From contig PWUU01000083.1 in assembly GCA_003562475.1 (NCBI GenBank), positions 1 to 33,835 of the forward strand: a DNA stretch of 33,835 nucleotides, given 5' to 3'. The DNA comes from Dehalococcoidia bacterium. Its GTDB lineage: Bacteria > Chloroflexota > Dehalococcoidia > GIF9 > AB-539-J10. A model generated the notes under the pieces. It was not told the DNA's origin and did not search any database. It saw only the letters and a list, made by a program, of their open reading frames with translations. Numbering within the stretch: the first letter of the stretch is position 1; every line of letters begins with the position of its first letter. This document shows, piece by piece, positions 1 to 6,903 of this stretch. Position numbers and translations under genes: made by a program.

Positions 1-247
1 CGCTCATCTCGGTGATCTCATGGCAAAACTTGGCGGCATAGACGTGCGCCGGGTTCGCCGCGTCGAATGACGACTGGAAGGTGAACTCGATAGGGTCAGG
101 CGTCGGATCAGTCGGCGTCGGTGTCGGTGTCGGCGTCGGGGTCGGCGTCGGTGTTGGTGTGGGCGTCGGCTCCGGGGCACAGCCCAGGACCAGGCTTCCC
201 ACCAATGCACCCACCATCACCAGCATCAAGAGTGCTTTCTTACTCAT
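1..247 (-). CDS. dctP: TRAP transporter substrate-binding lipoprotein DctP (N-terminal 82 residues; runs off the left edge)
   Basis: Extracytoplasmic receptor of a tripartite ATP-independent periplasmic (TRAP) transporter, which binds an organic or sugar acid outside the membrane. The ATG at 247 follows an AGGAGGG ribosome site 8 nt upstream. Residues 1-22 form a lysine-start, hydrophobic signal ending in a VLGC lipobox, so Cys23 should be lipidated. A linker of ten Pro-Thr pairs follows (residues 27-46). The visible start of the mature domain (FTFQSSFDAANPAHVYAAKF, then HEITEMS) matches the first strand and helix of DctP proteins. The rest of the gene is outside the window. The nearest permease sequence is only a dctM remnant (814-1000), so the cognate permease must lie further left or be lost. 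An enolase-superfamily dehydratase upstream suggests an acid-sugar substrate, which is inference. Confidence 0.85.
   Translation of the reverse strand, partial: MSKKALLMLVMVGALVGSLVLGCAPEPTPTPTPTPTPTPTPTPTPTDPTPDPIEFTFQSSFDAANPAHVYAAKFCHEITEMS
110..169 (-). repeat. Ten Pro-Thr codon pairs (hexanucleotide repeat) in dctP
   Basis: Ten consecutive Pro-Thr codon pairs, mostly CCGACG or CCGACA, encode a flexible spacer between the lipidated Cys23 and the binding domain of DctP. The hexamer periodicity makes it prone to slippage. It is coding low complexity, not an intergenic array. Confidence 0.9.
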
Positions 248-335
248 TGACTATTCCCTCCTGTTTATTCGATAGACCCACGAGTGAAGGGGGGGCGGGG
301 TATATTTGAACCCCGTAATGTTGCTGCATAGGCAT
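240..335 (-). CDS. Possible 31-codon leader ORF overlapping the dctP start
   Basis: Short reading frame with ATG at 335 (or 329), preceded by a strong GAGGAGGTGA ribosome site; the spacing is 3 nt to the first ATG and 9 nt to the second. Its TAA stop (240-242) overlaps the dctP start, because AATGAGTAA holds both the dctP ATG and the leader stop. That layout would permit translational coupling. The predicted peptide is not a recognisable family. A CGGGGT/ACCCCG inverted repeat (296-315) lies inside it. It could be a true leader peptide or a fortuitous ORF with a decoy ribosome site. Confidence 0.3.
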   Translation of the reverse strand: MPMQQHYGVQIYPAPPSLVGLSNKQEGIVNE

Positions 336-813
336 TCACCTCCTCATGCATTCGTATTTGAATTCCTTACAGTGACTGATGGCTGACCTATTTGCTGCAA
401 AGATCACCGGGCAGCCACGATAGGCCCAGCTTATCAAGCCGAAACGACCGGCGGACAAGGGATCGATATGGCGATTCTTCGAAATCCTATTCCCCAGATC
501 ATCGTATCCGAGCGATTCACAAGTGTCAATACATGTGACCACAACTCTACGTTTTTTTTGGGGAGCCATACCTGGGCTGAGAGGCACACGTTTCACGATT
601 CGGGACATAGTTGGCCTTCTCGGAACGCCGCCCACCAACCAACATCAATATCATCATCATCATCGAGGCGCCCGAATGCTTCTGGGCGACCTCCTCCTGA
701 CGGCATAGCGCATGCCAATTGCGTGCACGAATACGATTCCTCCATCGGAAAGTGCACATAGGAGCAAGAAGATGGCGCTGCCACCCACTTCAAGGGTGAC
801 GTGCGGGTGACAG
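336..813. other. Intergenic stretch: long dctP leader and no recognisable gene
   Basis: This stretch lies between the dctM remnant and the possible dctP leader peptide. It holds the likely dctP promoter (501-529), an A/T run (552-559) that would be an upstream A-tract for that promoter, and about 160 nt of transcribed leader before the leader ORF. Open frames on either strand (for example 336-638 minus, 100 codons) resemble no family I know, and their composition looks non-coding. Nothing else is supported. Confidence 0.5.
501..529 (-). promoter_or_regulatory. Sigma-70-like promoter for dctP
   Basis: On the minus strand a perfect TTGACA -35 (529-524), a 17 bp spacer and TACGAT as -10 (506-501, 4 of 6 consensus). 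Transcription would start near 494, giving a leader of about 245 nt before dctP that includes the short leader ORF. Confidence 0.6.
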
Positions 814-1000
814 CTACGCGATCATCCTGCCCGGCAGCCAGAGGATCAGCTGCGGGAATGATACGCACAACCCAAGCGCAAAGATGATGCACACCACGAA
901 CGGCCACACATCGGATGCTGTCCGTCATTGTGTCAGGCGCCATCCACAACCCCTGGACGGGTGAAGAGGGCCGCCTCGCCTGCAACCCAAGAGGGGGAAG
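814..1000 (-). pseudogene. Frameshifted C-terminal remnant of a TRAP large permease (DctM)
   Basis: On the minus strand, one frame from about 1000 to 910 reads PPLGLQ, then VQGLWMAPDTMTDSIR, like the TPPvGln...APDTTM.DiyR segment of DctM. The next frame (924-814) reads DVWPFVVCIIFALG, then FPQLILWLPGRM and a TAG stop, matching the last membrane helix and FPqlvlWLP ending of DctM. The two halves are in different frames and the 5' part of the gene is absent: the remnant begins right beside the stop of the enolase-superfamily gene. It is therefore a degraded fragment of about 60 codons. No start codon, ribosome site or full-length frame supports a functional gene. The family assignment is from remembered motifs. 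Confidence 0.6.
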
Positions 1001-1017
1001 CGCCGATGCTTCATGTG

Positions 1018-2220
1018 CTACAACACCGGCACATACTTACCAAAGTCGAGGTCGCGGGCGTTACTGAACGGCTTATATGTGCCGTCGGCAACCTTGGCAT
1101 TCGCCTCAGCAATGGCCTCATCGTTCAATTCGATGCCGAGGCCGGGTGATTCCGGAACCTCAAGATAGCCATCCACGATCTTCAGGCGCGGCTCCACGGC
1201 CCAGGGTGCCATCTGCTCATGCTCCTGGATCAGGAACGGGTGCACCGCGGCCGACAAATGCGCGTTCGCCATTGCCGCTACCGGACCAAACGGGTTGTGT
1301 GGCGCCGCCTTGGCCTGATAAGCCTCGCACATCGCACAGACCTTCATGGCCTCCGTGATGCCGCCTATCTTCCCGACGTCGAACATCACCACATCCACCG
1401 CACCTTTCTCCAGGTACTCCTTGAGATCCAGCTTGCTGTTCAAGCGCTCGCACGCCGCGATGGGGATGTTCACTGCATCCGCCACGCGCTTCATCATGGT
1501 AATCATGCCGACAGGTACCGGCTCCTCGTACCAGAAGAGATCAAACTGCTCGAGCTTCTTGCCGATCTTGATGGCGGTACCTGCGTTGAACTTGCCGTGG
1601 CATTCGACCATGAGGTCAACCGTCGGGCCAACTGACTCACGGACCGCAGCGACACGGTCAACAACTGCGTCGATCTCATCGGGTCGATAGCCATGGTAAC
1701 CATCGCGCCCCGGGCGGAAGGGATCAAACTTCATGGCGGTATACCCTTCATCGACAAGCTCCTTCGCGAACTTGCCGAGCTGCTCGGGCGTGTACTCCAC
1801 CTCGCCCCAGGGCTCGGAGAAAAGGTCGTCCTGCGTGGGATCCGGGAAGGAGTTCCACGTACCCCGCATATGTGGGTAGAGCCTGATATGCTTGCGATAG
1901 AGTCCTCCGATAAGCTCATAGACGGGCACCCCGAGGGCTTTCCCCTTGATATCGTAGAGCGCAACGTCCACTGCGCTGATCATGGCGTTCATATAGGAAA
2001 ACGACGTCTGCTGCAACATCTTGATCCAGAGCCGCTCTATATTGAACGGATCCTCTCCGACGAGGATGGACTTGAGCATTTCGACCTGAGCGGCGAGAAT
2101 TGCGGGGTGGCTCACAACGTTCTCGCCAAGGCCAGTTATGCCTTCGTTCGTGTAAACCCTGGTGAAAGGGAGTGGCCCGCACATGATGGCCTTGATGTCG
2201 GTAATCCGCAGGCTGGACAT
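1018..2220 (-). CDS. Enolase-superfamily (mandelate racemase/galactonate dehydratase-like) enzyme
   Basis: Cytoplasmic Mg-dependent enzyme of 400 residues that abstracts the proton alpha to a carboxylate; relatives dehydrate acid sugars. Candidate metal ligands are Glu206 (ECHGK), Glu232 (WYEEP) and Glu258 (ACERL), with base candidates His208 and His308 (APHNPFGP). This spacing matches that of D-galactonate dehydratase (D183/H185, E209, E235, H285 as I recall them), except that the first ligand is Glu, not Asp. The ATG at 2220 was chosen because an AAGGAGGT site lies 7 nt upstream. Longer in-frame starts lack one. The neighbouring TRAP receptor and permease remnant suggest an imported acid-sugar substrate. 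Exact substrate unknown. Confidence 0.88.
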   Translation of the reverse strand: MSSLRITDIKAIMCGPLPFTRVYTNEGITGLGENVVSHPAILAAQVEMLKSILVGEDPFNIERLWIKMLQQTSFSYMNAMISAVDVALYDIKGKALGVPVYELIGGLYRKHIRLYPHMRGTWNSFPDPTQDDLFSEPWGEVEYTPEQLGKFAKELVDEGYTAMKFDPFRPGRDGYHGYRPDEIDAVVDRVAAVRESVGPTVDLMVECHGKFNAGTAIKIGKKLEQFDLFWYEEPVPVGMITMMKRVADAVNIPIAACERLNSKLDLKEYLEKGAVDVVMFDVGKIGGITEAMKVCAMCEAYQAKAAPHNPFGPVAAMANAHLSAAVHPFLIQEHEQMAPWAVEPRLKIVDGYLEVPESPGLGIELNDEAIAEANAKVADGTYKPFSNARDLDFGKYVPVL

Positions 2221-2263
2221 AATGCATACCTCCTTCTTCACATCCTGGCGGTGGGGCAAGCCA

Positions 2264-2292
2264 ATAGTAGAGCCATGTGACAGGAAGGTCAA
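2264..2292 (-). promoter_or_regulatory. Promoter for the enolase-superfamily gene
   Basis: Minus strand: TTGACC (2292-2287), 17 bp spacer, TACTAT (2269-2264). Predicted start is near 2257, giving a leader of about 37 nt that carries the AAGGAGGT site. It is divergent from the hydrogenase operon promoter. Confidence 0.5.
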
Positions 2293-2326
2293 TGCCTCTG
2301 ACCGCAGTTTTTCCATGGACAAGTGG

Positions 2327-2356
2327 TTGCATACCCGGATTGCGTCCGTGTATACT
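2327..2356 (+). promoter_or_regulatory. Candidate promoter of the mbh operon
   Basis: Plus strand: TTGCAT (2327-2332), 18 bp spacer, TATACT (2351-2356, 5 of 6). Transcription would start near 2363, giving a leader of about 140 nt before mbhA. It is the best match in the divergent region, but the -35 is weak. Confidence 0.4.
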
Positions 2357-2406
2357 GGCGCGGATTACCCTGACATGAGGCTGTGTAAACAGTGACAGAA
2401 GGAGAG

Positions 2407-2484
2407 ATGCTGCGCTATTCGACAGCGGTATGGGGTCGTCTGAAGGCTCACGCTGCCCGCAGTCTCTGCGGTTGTTGGTCATGA
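2407..2484 (+). CDS. Possible 25-residue leader peptide upstream of mbhA
   Basis: ATG at 2407 follows AAGGAG with a very short gap (2 nt). The frame runs 25 codons to TGA at 2482 and ends with SLCGCWS. It falls in the predicted mbh leader, and its stop lies beside the GAGGAG used by mbhA. It could be a leader peptide or chance. The short ribosome-site spacing argues for caution. Confidence 0.2.
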   Translation: MLRYSTAVWGRLKAHAARSLCGCWS

Positions 2485-2503
2485 GAGGAGTACCCACTCT
2501 GTA

Positions 2504-3022
2504 ATGGCACAATTCTTCACCACTACCTTGTTAGCCTTCCTCCTCTACCTCTCTTTGACGACCGCCACAGGCACAGTGGGTATCTGGGGCGCCGGCGAAC
2601 TGCTGACTGGTCTGGTTGTGTCCATGTTCGTCGCCATCCTGATGCGCCCGGTTGCCATGCGCGGTCTGCATCATGCACTGAATCCCCGGCGGTGGGGATT
2701 GCTGCTCATCTACGCCGTAGGGCCGTTCTTCTGGGCGATTACGAAGGCGAACCTCGACGTCGTCTACAGGGTCATCACAGGGCGCATCAAACCCGGTATT
2801 GTGCGCATCTCACCCGGGCTCACGAATGACATCAGCACCGCGTTGCTGGCGAACTCGATCACGCTCACCCCGGGGACGCTTACGGTTGACGTAGATCAGG
2901 ACACAAACGACCTCTTTGTCCACTGGATCAATGTGGACGAGGAAGTAATCAAGCGCGAGCCACGGGATTCTCGCCGGGTCTGCGGAGGTTTTCCCGAGTG
3001 GGCAAGGAGGATTGCCGGATGA
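2504..3022 (+). CDS. mbhA: Mrp/Mbh antiporter-module subunit E (MrpE/MnhE family)
   Basis: First gene of a 14-gene operon in the order of archaeal membrane-bound hydrogenase. The 172-residue product has N-terminal membrane helices (about residues 5-50 and 65-80) and a C-terminal soluble domain with the family-typical segments GIVRISPGLT, ANSITLTPGTLTVDV and FVHWINV. MrpE-type subunits belong to the Mrp cation/proton antiporter and to the ion-pumping arm of Mbh. Its TGA overlaps the next ATG (ATGA at 3019-3022), indicating coupled translation. The ribosome site GAGGAG lies 13 nt upstream of the ATG, longer than usual, but no other in-frame start is better. Confidence 0.88.
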   Translation: MAQFFTTTLLAFLLYLSLTTATGTVGIWGAGELLTGLVVSMFVAILMRPVAMRGLHHALNPRRWGLLLIYAVGPFFWAITKANLDVVYRVITGRIKPGIVRISPGLTNDISTALLANSITLTPGTLTVDVDQDTNDLFVHWINVDEEVIKREPRDSRRVCGGFPEWARRIAG

Positions 3023-3273
3023 ACCTGATGCCGGCTGTCATCTTCCTCGCGGTATGTATCGCCATCGCGCTTGTCAGGGTGGGCATTGGACCAACCGTGC
3101 CGGACCGGATTGTGGGTATCGACACCGTCAACACGATTGTGGTCGCGTCGATGGTGGTTCTCGGCGCCACCTTGCGTCAATCGGTGTATATCGATGTGGC
3201 GATCGTGTACGCACTGCTGTCGTTTGTGGCCACGCTGTTTATCGCCAGGTATATACAGAGGGGCAGATTGTAG
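3019..3273 (+). CDS. mbhB: Mrp/Mbh antiporter-module subunit F (MrpF/MnhF family)
   Basis: Small three-helix membrane protein of 84 residues. It carries the family motif GPTVPDRIVGIDTVN at about residues 24-38 and a second helix rich in V, I and A. It is part of the membrane antiporter module that couples electron flow to ion movement. The start at 3019 was chosen over a longer frame from 2998 because AGGAGG lies 8 nt upstream and the ATG overlaps the mbhA stop. The TAG stop is followed directly by the mbhC ATG with no gap. Confidence 0.9.
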   Translation: MNLMPAVIFLAVCIAIALVRVGIGPTVPDRIVGIDTVNTIVVASMVVLGATLRQSVYIDVAIVYALLSFVATLFIARYIQRGRL

Positions 3274-3639
3274 ATGTTGCTGAACACAATCACTTACGTG
3301 CTGGTGGGCATCGGGTTGTTCTTCAACCTGATGGCGGGCGTAGGCCTGCTCCGGTTCCCGGACTTCTACACGCGCCTGCACGCGGGCACGAAGTGCACCA
3401 CCTTTGGATCCATCTTCCTGATCGGCGCAGTGGTCTTGCAGGGCATCGCAGCCTGGGTGCAAGGCGGCTGGGGTGCATCTGATTCAACACTCGTATTCCG
3501 CGGCCTTATCGCGCTTGCTGCCATCCTGATTACGAACCCGACCGGGGCGCACGCCATTGCCAGGGCGGGGCATCGCAGCGGAGTGAAACCCGTGCAAGCG
3601 ATGGTAGATGATTTGGAAGGAGCTGATCCAGGTGACTGA
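3274..3639 (+). CDS. mbhC: Mrp/Mbh antiporter-module subunit G (MrpG/MnhG family)
   Basis: Membrane protein of 121 residues with three predicted helices. The hallmark GLLRFPDFYTRLHAGTK (about residues 24-40) and a later segment ending ITNPTGAHAIARA are typical of MnhG/MrpG. It begins immediately after the mbhB stop and overlaps the start of mbhD by 8 nt, so it is certainly in the same operon. It acts with MbhA and MbhB in the ion-translocating part of the complex. The charged C-terminal tail is slightly longer than in many relatives. Confidence 0.9.
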   Translation: MLLNTITYVLVGIGLFFNLMAGVGLLRFPDFYTRLHAGTKCTTFGSIFLIGAVVLQGIAAWVQGGWGASDSTLVFRGLIALAAILITNPTGAHAIARAGHRSGVKPVQAMVDDLEGADPGD

Positions 3640-3874
3640 GCTCCAGGTCGTGAACGCGCTTCTGCCGGTGCTTATCGTTGCCGGTGCCGTACTTGTCGCG
3701 CGATTCAAAGATCTCATCGCGGCTGTCATCGCACTGGCAGCAATGAGCCTGCTCTTGTCGCTCCAGTTCTATTTGTTGCAGGCTCCCGACGTCGCGCTTG
3801 CGGAAGCGGGTATTGGGGCAGCTATTACCACCGCCATCTTCGTGATAGCCATACGTTCAACCAGACGAGTGTGA
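3632..3874 (+). CDS. mbhD: MbhD-like subunit (DUF4040; corresponds to part of the MrpA C-terminus)
   Basis: Membrane protein of 80 residues with three helices. The segment QAPDVALAEAGIGAAI near residues 47-62 is the DUF4040/MbhD signature, a region found at the C-terminus of MrpA antiporters. The GTG at 3632 is preferred: AAGGAG lies 9 nt upstream, and it gives a product beginning TELQVVNALLP. The upstream in-frame ATG at 3608 has no better site. The stop overlaps the mbhE start (GTGA). In archaeal Mbh this subunit helps form the ion path between the antiporter-like and hydrogenase parts. Confidence 0.85.
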   Translation: MTELQVVNALLPVLIVAGAVLVARFKDLIAAVIALAAMSLLLSLQFYLLQAPDVALAEAGIGAAITTAIFVIAIRSTRRV

Positions 3875-4158
3875 ATCCCATGTTGAGAAGAATCGGAATT
3901 GGCGTGTCGCTCATTGTCCTGACAGCGATGCTCATCATCATGATCTTGCTGCTCCCCACACTGGGAGAGCCGCCTTCGCAGATGGATGACTACATCATCC
4001 GGCACGCACAACAGGAAACTGGAGCCAGTAATGTGGTGAGCGCCGTGCTCTTCGACTACAGAGGGCTTGATACTCTTGGTGAGGCCACTGTACTCTTCGC
4101 AGCCGCAACTGCAGTGGCCATGGTCCTTCGCACAAGAAACCGTGAGGCGGGCGACTGA
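3871..4158 (+). CDS. mbhE: MbhE-like subunit of the Mrp/Mbh module
   Basis: A 95-residue protein with two membrane helices flanking a loop that contains VSAVLFDYRGLDTLGEATVLF, the recognisable MbhE/MrpA-terminal signature. The GTG start at 3871 shares 4 nt with the mbhD stop, and the TGA stop shares one base with the mbhF ATG. Its position between DUF4040 and MnhB subunits is the same as in Pyrococcus mbh operons, which supports the assignment beyond the motif itself. Confidence 0.85.
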   Translation: MNPMLRRIGIGVSLIVLTAMLIIMILLLPTLGEPPSQMDDYIIRHAQQETGASNVVSAVLFDYRGLDTLGEATVLFAAATAVAMVLRTRNREAGD

Positions 4159-4619
4159 TGTCAAAGATTGTGCGTGCAGTAGCCACGATAGTTGTACCAT
4201 TCGTCTTCCTGTATGGCCTGTACCTCATCATTCATGGACATTTGACTCCCGGCGGCGGGTTCCAGGGCGGAGCAGTCATTGCTTCTGGTATTGCGCTTCT
4301 CTTCGTAGCGTTCAACTTCGAGTATGTGAGAGGGTTTCTAAGCGAGGACTCACTTTCTGCTGTTGAGTGTAGTGGTGCACTCCTGTTCGTTGGACTTGCC
4401 TTCGGCGGGATGATCGCCACCACTTTCTTTGCGAACTTCCTGTTGGGTTCGCCGGTTTTCGGAGGGATTCCCGGTGGCGGCCCCGAATCGGTCGGCATCT
4501 GGTCAGGCGGCACTATTCCACTGATGAATATGGCCGTGGGCATGAAGGTCAGCGCAGGACTGTCGGCAATCATATTCATGATGTGGCTTACTGCGTCGAA
4601 GGAAAGGGGAGACCAATGA
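4158..4619 (+). CDS. mbhF: Mrp/Mbh antiporter-module subunit B (MnhB/MrpB family)
   Basis: Membrane protein of 153 residues with four predicted helices. The signature HGHLTPGGGFQGGAVIASG (about residues 26-44) is diagnostic of MnhB/MrpB. A glycine-rich loop (LGSPVFGGIPGGG) precedes the last helices. It starts at the TGATG overlap with mbhE and ends in an ATGA overlap with mbhG. It contributes to the cation/proton-translocating membrane arm. Confidence 0.92.
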   Translation: MSKIVRAVATIVVPFVFLYGLYLIIHGHLTPGGGFQGGAVIASGIALLFVAFNFEYVRGFLSEDSLSAVECSGALLFVGLAFGGMIATTFFANFLLGSPVFGGIPGGGPESVGIWSGGTIPLMNMAVGMKVSAGLSAIIFMMWLTASKERGDQ

Positions 4620-4969
4620 GTGACCTCATTATCAATGCGCCGTTCATTGCGGTCGTTGCACTCATCTGCGTGTCCTTCTACATCCTCATGACACAGAGGA
4701 ACCTGATCAAGATCGTAATGGGAGTAGTGATACTACAATCAGGTGTGAATCTGTTCCTCATAGCCCTGGGCTATCGCACGGGCGGTGTGGCGCCAATATA
4801 TACGGACACACCAAACGCGCTGATGGTACTGCCTGTACCCCAGGCATTGACACTCACCAACATCGTCATCGGGGTATCGACCACTGCTCTCATGCTGGCA
4901 TTGGTAGTGCTTATCTACCGCCACACTGGTGAGACTGATGCTGAGAAATCCCGGAGGGTGAAAGGATAG
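4616..4969 (+). CDS. mbhG: Mrp/Mbh antiporter-module subunit C (MnhC/NuoK-like)
   Basis: Three-helix membrane protein of 117 residues, homologous to complex I NuoK. Seen: TQRNLIKIVMGVVILQSGVNL in helix 2 and the typical PVPQALTLTNIVIGVSTTA segment, with family-conserved PQALTLTAIVI-type residues. The ATG at 4616 overlaps the mbhF stop and is preceded by AAGGGGAGA. A longer frame from 4583 has no matching ribosome site. The subunit packs beside the large antiporter-like subunit and takes part in ion transfer. Confidence 0.92.
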   Translation: MSDLIINAPFIAVVALICVSFYILMTQRNLIKIVMGVVILQSGVNLFLIALGYRTGGVAPIYTDTPNALMVLPVPQALTLTNIVIGVSTTALMLALVVLIYRHTGETDAEKSRRVKG

Positions 4970-4974
4970 TCGAG

Positions 4975-6540
4975 TTGGATGCACTGATACTTCACTCTCC
5001 GATTCTGGCCGTCGCCATCCCTCTATTCGCAGCCTTTGCTACACCCCTCGTGGGCAGAGTGAGTCCCAGGGCTCGCGACGTATTCGTCATTGCCTCTCTC
5101 GTGTTCCTGCAGTTTGTCGTCATACTACTGGCTCGCGATGTCTATGAGGTCGGCATCAGGGTATACACGCTTGGTGCTCTTTCTCCTACACAGACCATTC
5201 CCGAGGACTACATGGTCCCGGTGCGACTGATTTTCGAGGTAGACGGTCTTGGCGCGCTGATGGCCATCATTACATCGGTTGTCGCCCTTTCAGGGACCAT
5301 CTACTCCATAGTCTCCATCAAACCCGAGACCGGACAGGACAGGTTCTACAGTTTGTTGCTGCTACTGGTAGTCGGCATGATGGGTATTCAACTGACCGGC
5401 GACATGTTCAACCTCTTCGTCTTCCTCGAGATACTATCGATCTCCGGCGCAGCGTTGGCAGCATTCCGCACACGTTTTGTCGACGCTGTTGAAGGCGGTT
5501 TTAAGTACATCATCGTGTCGAGCGTCGGCGCGCTGTTCCTGCTACTGGCCATAGGGATCTTCTACGGACAATACAACGCACTGAACATAGCGGCCATCGC
5601 CAGTGCTATGCAGTACAGTGTGCTGGACCAGGTGGCGCTCGCGCTGATCCTCGCGGCGCTACTCATGAAGAGCGGCGCAGTGCCATCTCACTGGTGGGTG
5701 CCCGACACCTACACACCGGCCCCTGCCGGCACGAGCTCGGTCATGTACGCCTCTTCCCTTGCGTGCCTTGCGGCGACATTCCGCATGGTGTTCTCCCTCT
5801 ATGGCGTGCAGATGAGCCTTGCAGCTGTGGGCTGGATCATCATCATTGCTGGTGTCCTCAGCATGTTCATTGGCGTAACGATGGCACTCCGCCAGACGGA
5901 CATCAAGCGGCTCATGGTATACCACGTCATATCTCAGGAAGGGTACATGCTGCTCGGTGTGGGGGTAGGGCTCGCCGTTCTTGGCAACCCGCAGGCGATC
6001 GCAGCCTACGGCCGTGAAGCTATTGCCGGCGGCCTCTTCCACGTCATCAACAATGCATTCTACAAAGGACTGCTCCTGCTTACCGCAGAGGCACTGCTGT
6101 TCCGGCTTGGTACGCGTGACCTGAACAAGATGGGTGGCATGGGCCGCACCATGAAATGGACGTGTGGCTTCTTCCTCATCGGCGCGCTTGCGATATCCGG
6201 TATTCCACCGTTCAACGGCTTCGCCTCGAAGCTGATGATCTACGAGTCCACGTACCAGTTCAACCCGATGCTTACGGTCATCGCTCTCATCGTGTCGATC
6301 ATGACGCTGGCCTCATTCACCAAGGTCTTTCAATCGGCCTTCACCGGCCCGGCGTTGCCCGAGTACCGAGAGGTACGCGAGGTACCGATGTCGATGAAGC
6401 TGGGAATGGGAGTACTGGCTGCCGCAACGGTCTTCATGAGCCTGTTCCCCAGCGTAGTGGTGGATAGCATCATCTATCCTGCAACCGACGCGCTTCTCGA
6501 CCAGTCGGGATACATAGCCGCCGTAATGGGGGGTGGATAA
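4975..6540 (+). CDS. mbhH: Mrp/Mbh large antiporter-like subunit (MrpD/NuoN-type)
   Basis: Large polytopic protein of 521 residues with about 14 membrane helices, homologous to MrpD and complex I NuoL/M/N. The helix with FNLFVFLEILSISGAALAAF carries the conserved buried Glu. LMKSGAVPSHWWVPDTYTPA and DIKRLMVYHVISQEGYMLLG are the conserved Lys-bearing channel motifs, and GGLFHVINNAFYKGLLLLTA follows. Together these define the ion-pumping half-channels. The start is a TTG at 4975 preceded by AAGGA; the nearby ATG is out of frame. It lies 5 nt after mbhG and 3 nt before mbhI. It should be the main ion-pumping subunit of the complex. Confidence 0.95.
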   Translation: MDALILHSPILAVAIPLFAAFATPLVGRVSPRARDVFVIASLVFLQFVVILLARDVYEVGIRVYTLGALSPTQTIPEDYMVPVRLIFEVDGLGALMAIITSVVALSGTIYSIVSIKPETGQDRFYSLLLLLVVGMMGIQLTGDMFNLFVFLEILSISGAALAAFRTRFVDAVEGGFKYIIVSSVGALFLLLAIGIFYGQYNALNIAAIASAMQYSVLDQVALALILAALLMKSGAVPSHWWVPDTYTPAPAGTSSVMYASSLACLAATFRMVFSLYGVQMSLAAVGWIIIIAGVLSMFIGVTMALRQTDIKRLMVYHVISQEGYMLLGVGVGLAVLGNPQAIAAYGREAIAGGLFHVINNAFYKGLLLLTAEALLFRLGTRDLNKMGGMGRTMKWTCGFFLIGALAISGIPPFNGFASKLMIYESTYQFNPMLTVIALIVSIMTLASFTKVFQSAFTGPALPEYREVREVPMSMKLGMGVLAAATVFMSLFPSVVVDSIIYPATDALLDQSGYIAAVMGGG

Positions 6541-6543
6541 GCT

Positions 6544-6885
6544 ATGAGCGCTGCGCCAGTCCTGACGTTCTGGGCTCCAATCGTGGCCGTTATCGCCCTC
6601 CTGATCATCCTCGCCATCGCCTTACTCTACCGGAGCAGGGGACAGGGACGTTTCAAAGAAGGGTCCGACCAGGGTGAGATATTCCTGTCCGGCGAAAACG
6701 TTCCAGAGGAATCGAGGCGGCATGTCAGATCCCACAACATTTACTGGGGCTTCTTTGAGTCAATGAAGCGCTACTACGGCCCCACGGCAGGCGCACATAC
6801 GGGCATCATAAACGACTACCTTATATGGCTCCTGGGACTGACGGCACTTGCGGGAATAGTTATACTTCTGGCGGATCTGCTGTAG
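6544..6885 (+). CDS. mbhI: MbhI-like hydrogenase membrane subunit
   Basis: A 113-residue protein with a membrane helix at residues 10-30, a charged middle region and a second helix near residues 91-111. The segment SMKRYYGPTAGAHTGIINDY resembles the C-terminal lateral-helix region of antiporter-like subunits and of archaeal MbhI, which links the antiporter and hydrogenase halves. The operon position between MrpD-like and 20-kDa-like subunits matches mbhI exactly. Assignment rests on this position and on that motif. Confidence 0.8.
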   Translation: MSAAPVLTFWAPIVAVIALLIILAIALLYRSRGQGRFKEGSDQGEIFLSGENVPEESRRHVRSHNIYWGFFESMKRYYGPTAGAHTGIINDYLIWLLGLTALAGIVILLADLL

Positions 6886-6903
6886 ACAGGGAGAGCAGGA
6901 TTC

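Noticed and set aside
110-169. Short tandem repeat, considered as a CRISPR-like or regulatory array
   Set aside because: It is a continuous Pro-Thr coding repeat in dctP with no unique spacers.
296-315. CGGGGT/ACCCCG hairpin with TTCAAAT in the loop (minus), like a tRNA T-arm
   Set aside because: Loop is longer than seven bases, and no matching acceptor, D or anticodon arms lie upstream.
552-559. Run of eight T on the plus strand, considered as a terminator
   Set aside because: No upstream stem and no plus-strand gene ending there; it more likely serves as an A-tract upstream of the dctP promoter.
593-985. 130-codon minus-strand frame
   Set aside because: Only its first third resembles DctM and the rest is off-frame; it is treated as part of the permease remnant, not a gene.
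1693-2280. 195-codon plus-strand frame
   Set aside because: Lies antisense within the enolase-superfamily gene, with no family resemblance or ribosome site.
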